Shown piece after piece: positions 61,701 through 64,000 of a stretch of DNA of 64,000 nt (positions within the stretch are counted from its first letter, which is position 1; each line of letters opens with the position of its first letter). This DNA is from Parasponia andersonii (lineage: Eukaryota; Streptophyta; Magnoliopsida; Rosales; Cannabaceae): NCBI GenBank assembly GCA_002914805.1, contig JXTB01000088.1:336273-400272 (forward strand), given 5' to 3'. The position numbers were made by a program, and so were the translations under genes. Below the pieces are notes generated by a model, which was not told the DNA's origin, did no database searches, and saw only the letters and a list, made by a program, of their open reading frames with translations.

Positions 61701-62589
61701 TTCAAAAATTATTGGGTTTTATAGTTTGGTTAGTGCACATATGTTGTAAGATGTTTAGAAATCTTGCTAAATGAGGTCCTATCTTAGCTAGATATGATTG
61801 ATAAATGAAAGTTAGTTGTTCATATATAAATTAGTTATCTTTGCGTACATATTTATTTTTTGCTGCTCAATATTTCCCTCATTACTGCAGTGGAGTGTCA
61901 ATTATACAAATTGCAATTGACGTATTGTATATATTTTGTCAATTTTATTATTTATATCTTTTAGTTCATCATACCTTGTCATGTAAAAACTTCTATTTGC
62001 TCATACATGACTAGCAGCGCACATCTACACTAATAATGTCTTCGTGGGTCGTAGACTCACCGGGAAATATCGAACTAAATCTATTTCTTACATTTGTACC
62101 GTAGATTGATTAAAGGAAATAAAGATTCCTTTTGTTCAAACAAAACATGAAGCATTCCTTTGACTATTGCAAATGAAGGAATGAATTGCACTTTTTCATA
62201 ACAGGATTAGAGAAATAACGCGGCTAAAACTACTCGATTGGTAAAATTTTTTGGCTGCTATATATGAAAAATCAAACTTCGAAAATATATTTGTGAGATG
62301 CCCATACCAGATGCGTCTAAAATATTTTAATTTAGTTTTGTTAAAATAATTTTTTTTTTTCAATTTCCTTGGTTTCAACTTGACTTTCAAATCTACAAGC
62401 TCACACTTCAAATATTCTTCGAAGAGAGAAAAAGTTCTTAAAAATTAATTTAATTTGTTGATCTTTTCTATTTATTGATAATTTGTGCATTTTTTTTTTA
62501 ATTCTTAAACCTCAATTACCTTTAACCTTGACCTTATGACCCGTCCCTTTTGAATTAAGAACAAACTACAAAGCGGACATGATAGTGAA
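61701..62589. other. AT-rich intergenic DNA
   Basis: No gene or repeat recognised. Confidence 0.5.
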
Positions 62590-62877
62590 ATGTTTTCTGA
62601 ATGGATTTCAACTTCAGAAAAGATTCAAGATGCCTTTCTTATTGTGGTTTTGATACCAACACTGCTTAGTCATTGGTCCCTTGCTCACAAAATCAGTAAC
62701 AAGTTTTATTCCTTTTCTAACAGAAATCACGGAACAGAGGAAATTCAGGTGAGTTATAGTTTTGGTGATGGACCTTTTCTTGATTTGTTGTTCTGGTGGA
62801 AAAAAATAAAGAAGCCGGAAGAGAAATGGAGTTCGCAATATAACGAAACAACCAAGATTGACTTAAAGTTTTAAGCT
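62590..62877 (+). other. Unrecognised open frame (94 codons)
   Basis: The frame starts MFSEWISTSEK and ends in a basic/acidic stretch (WWKKIKKPEEKWSS). Its middle part has a moderately hydrophobic segment (AFLIVVLIPTLLSHW). It is somewhat longer than expected by chance in such AT-rich DNA, but no family is recognised. GAAATTCAG followed by GTGAG (donor at 62750) inside it could be a splice site, so it might instead be part of an exon. It may be spurious. Confidence 0.2.
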
Positions 62878-62883
62878 GCTAAT

Positions 62884-64000
62884 GTGTATCATGAAAGTTT
62901 CAAAGGTGTGAATTATGGACAAAATGTGGAAAATTCCCAAAACCATGAACCAAAACCACCAAAATATTATGAGACGGGCTTCGTATTTGTAGTGTTGAAG
63001 ACTATGTTGCTGCTATTATGGTTATGGAATGAGTTGAAGAGGGACCATTCAGTTGGTGTACAGAAACCATAAAGAGGGATTTTTCCTTTACTCGTATCTT
63101 TACCATCGCTTCCTTCATTCTAACCTCTTAATACAGTTGGATTTCAGCTTCTGTTTTGATCAATGCTCCTTCCAGCTCTAAGTTGCTATGTAGCAATATT
63201 GCAGGTCATCTGGAAGTAGCTGCAGTTTCACTTATTTTGAACGAGGGTAAGTTATTTTCAAAGTTACAAGTTGCTGAATACATGGGGCCTCTCATGTAGG
63301 CCTAACACATGCAACCCCTCCCTAAAACTTCCATAAGAGGGTTTAGGGTAATTAGTAAGCTAAATATTGTCATTTTCTAATCCCTGAATTCTCTCTGGTT
63401 TTTACAATCATCATTTAACTTATGCTACAGATTGAAGTTCAGTGCTTAACTCATACTAATTTAAATTAGACTTACCCCAAAATGAGTACATTCTTGCAAA
63501 CAAATACTAGGAACACCCTTAAGTATACCAAACTTATGATGATATTATATTTCAACAGTGGAAAGCTGAGGCTGGGGAAATCAGCATATGGTCGGATGTG
63601 CATAGACTTCTTAATAATTGTAATATCAATCTACCTTCAAATATAGAATCACGACACGCACATCCTGGTAGAAGTAAAAAATTTCGTTCCAGATTTCAAT
63701 AAAAACCGAATTTAATGAATACAAGACAAACATTTCTACAACATATATTCATACTCGTCAAATCCTCTTCCTTATAAAGGTTCAGTACACCTTTGATATA
63801 AATTCAATCAAAAGCATTGATATGAGAGGCTCAGCTTTGAAGGTCAGAAAAATGGCAGTGACCTACTTTACCGAATATGAGGTAAAAACCTATTTTAATT
63901 TTTTGGTGAAAGTAATTTATCTTCACTTTTATTTTTTTGTTTTCTTAGACCTTCACCAGCTGATTTTGTATCTAACTTACGACTGTCATAACTTAACAAA
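62884..64000. other. Right edge, no certain gene
   Basis: Short frames only. A 20-codon open stretch at 63822-63881 (starting MRGSALKVRK) is followed exactly by GTAAAA, a possible donor, so a gene might begin here and run off the window. This is not supported further. Confidence 0.25.

Overview
This is nuclear DNA of a flowering plant, most likely a eudicot. It is AT-rich, long stretches are packed with nested LTR retrotransposons, and it carries two intron-containing genes with GT-AG introns whose products are plant-like. There are no bacterial operons, rRNA genes, convincing tRNA genes or CRISPR arrays.

Layout. (1) 1-2477: the 5' end of a Gypsy element on the minus strand (long LTR, primer-binding site, start of gag) running off the left edge. 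(2) 2889-17592: a large, old, coding-poor Gypsy-type element (LARD-like, 'element C') with 2.6-2.7 kb LTRs and a perfect 5-bp target duplication. A Ty1/Copia element (3119-8671, 'element B') has inserted into its 5' LTR, also with a perfect target duplication. (3) 19253-28341: a younger relative of C ('element D'), with a 595-bp assembly gap, three single-N joins with duplicated flanks, and a stray piece of chromovirus pol near its 3' end. (4) 31.4-38.1 kb: an old LTR-type repeat split by a second degraded Copia element (31668-36720, 'element E'). (5) 38913-39726: a solo LTR with an exact target duplication. (6) 43057-44458: a four-exon gene for a small, probably organelle-targeted RRM protein. 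(7) 44.5-48.7 kb: intergenic, with a truncated LINE, an AT-rich dispersed repeat, a Mutator-type MITE and a 33-bp tandem repeat. (8) 58044 down to 48680, minus strand: the complete 13-exon nicalin gene, with a small MITE in intron 4. (9) 58-64 kb: AT-rich DNA with a probable En/Spm-like transposase relic, repeats, and unrecognised open frames near the right edge.

The two host genes do not form a pathway. Nicalin is an ER membrane protein that works with NOMO and TMEM147 in the multipass translocon; the RRM protein probably acts on organellar RNA. They point towards each other across about 4 kb of repeat-rich DNA.

I found no undescribed gene system. The observations most worth following are the C/D pair of coding-poor elements with a conserved interior, a dense cluster of TTGAC (W-box-like) motifs in the Copia leader, the single-N joins that point to assembly error, and a well-delimited Mutator-type MITE.
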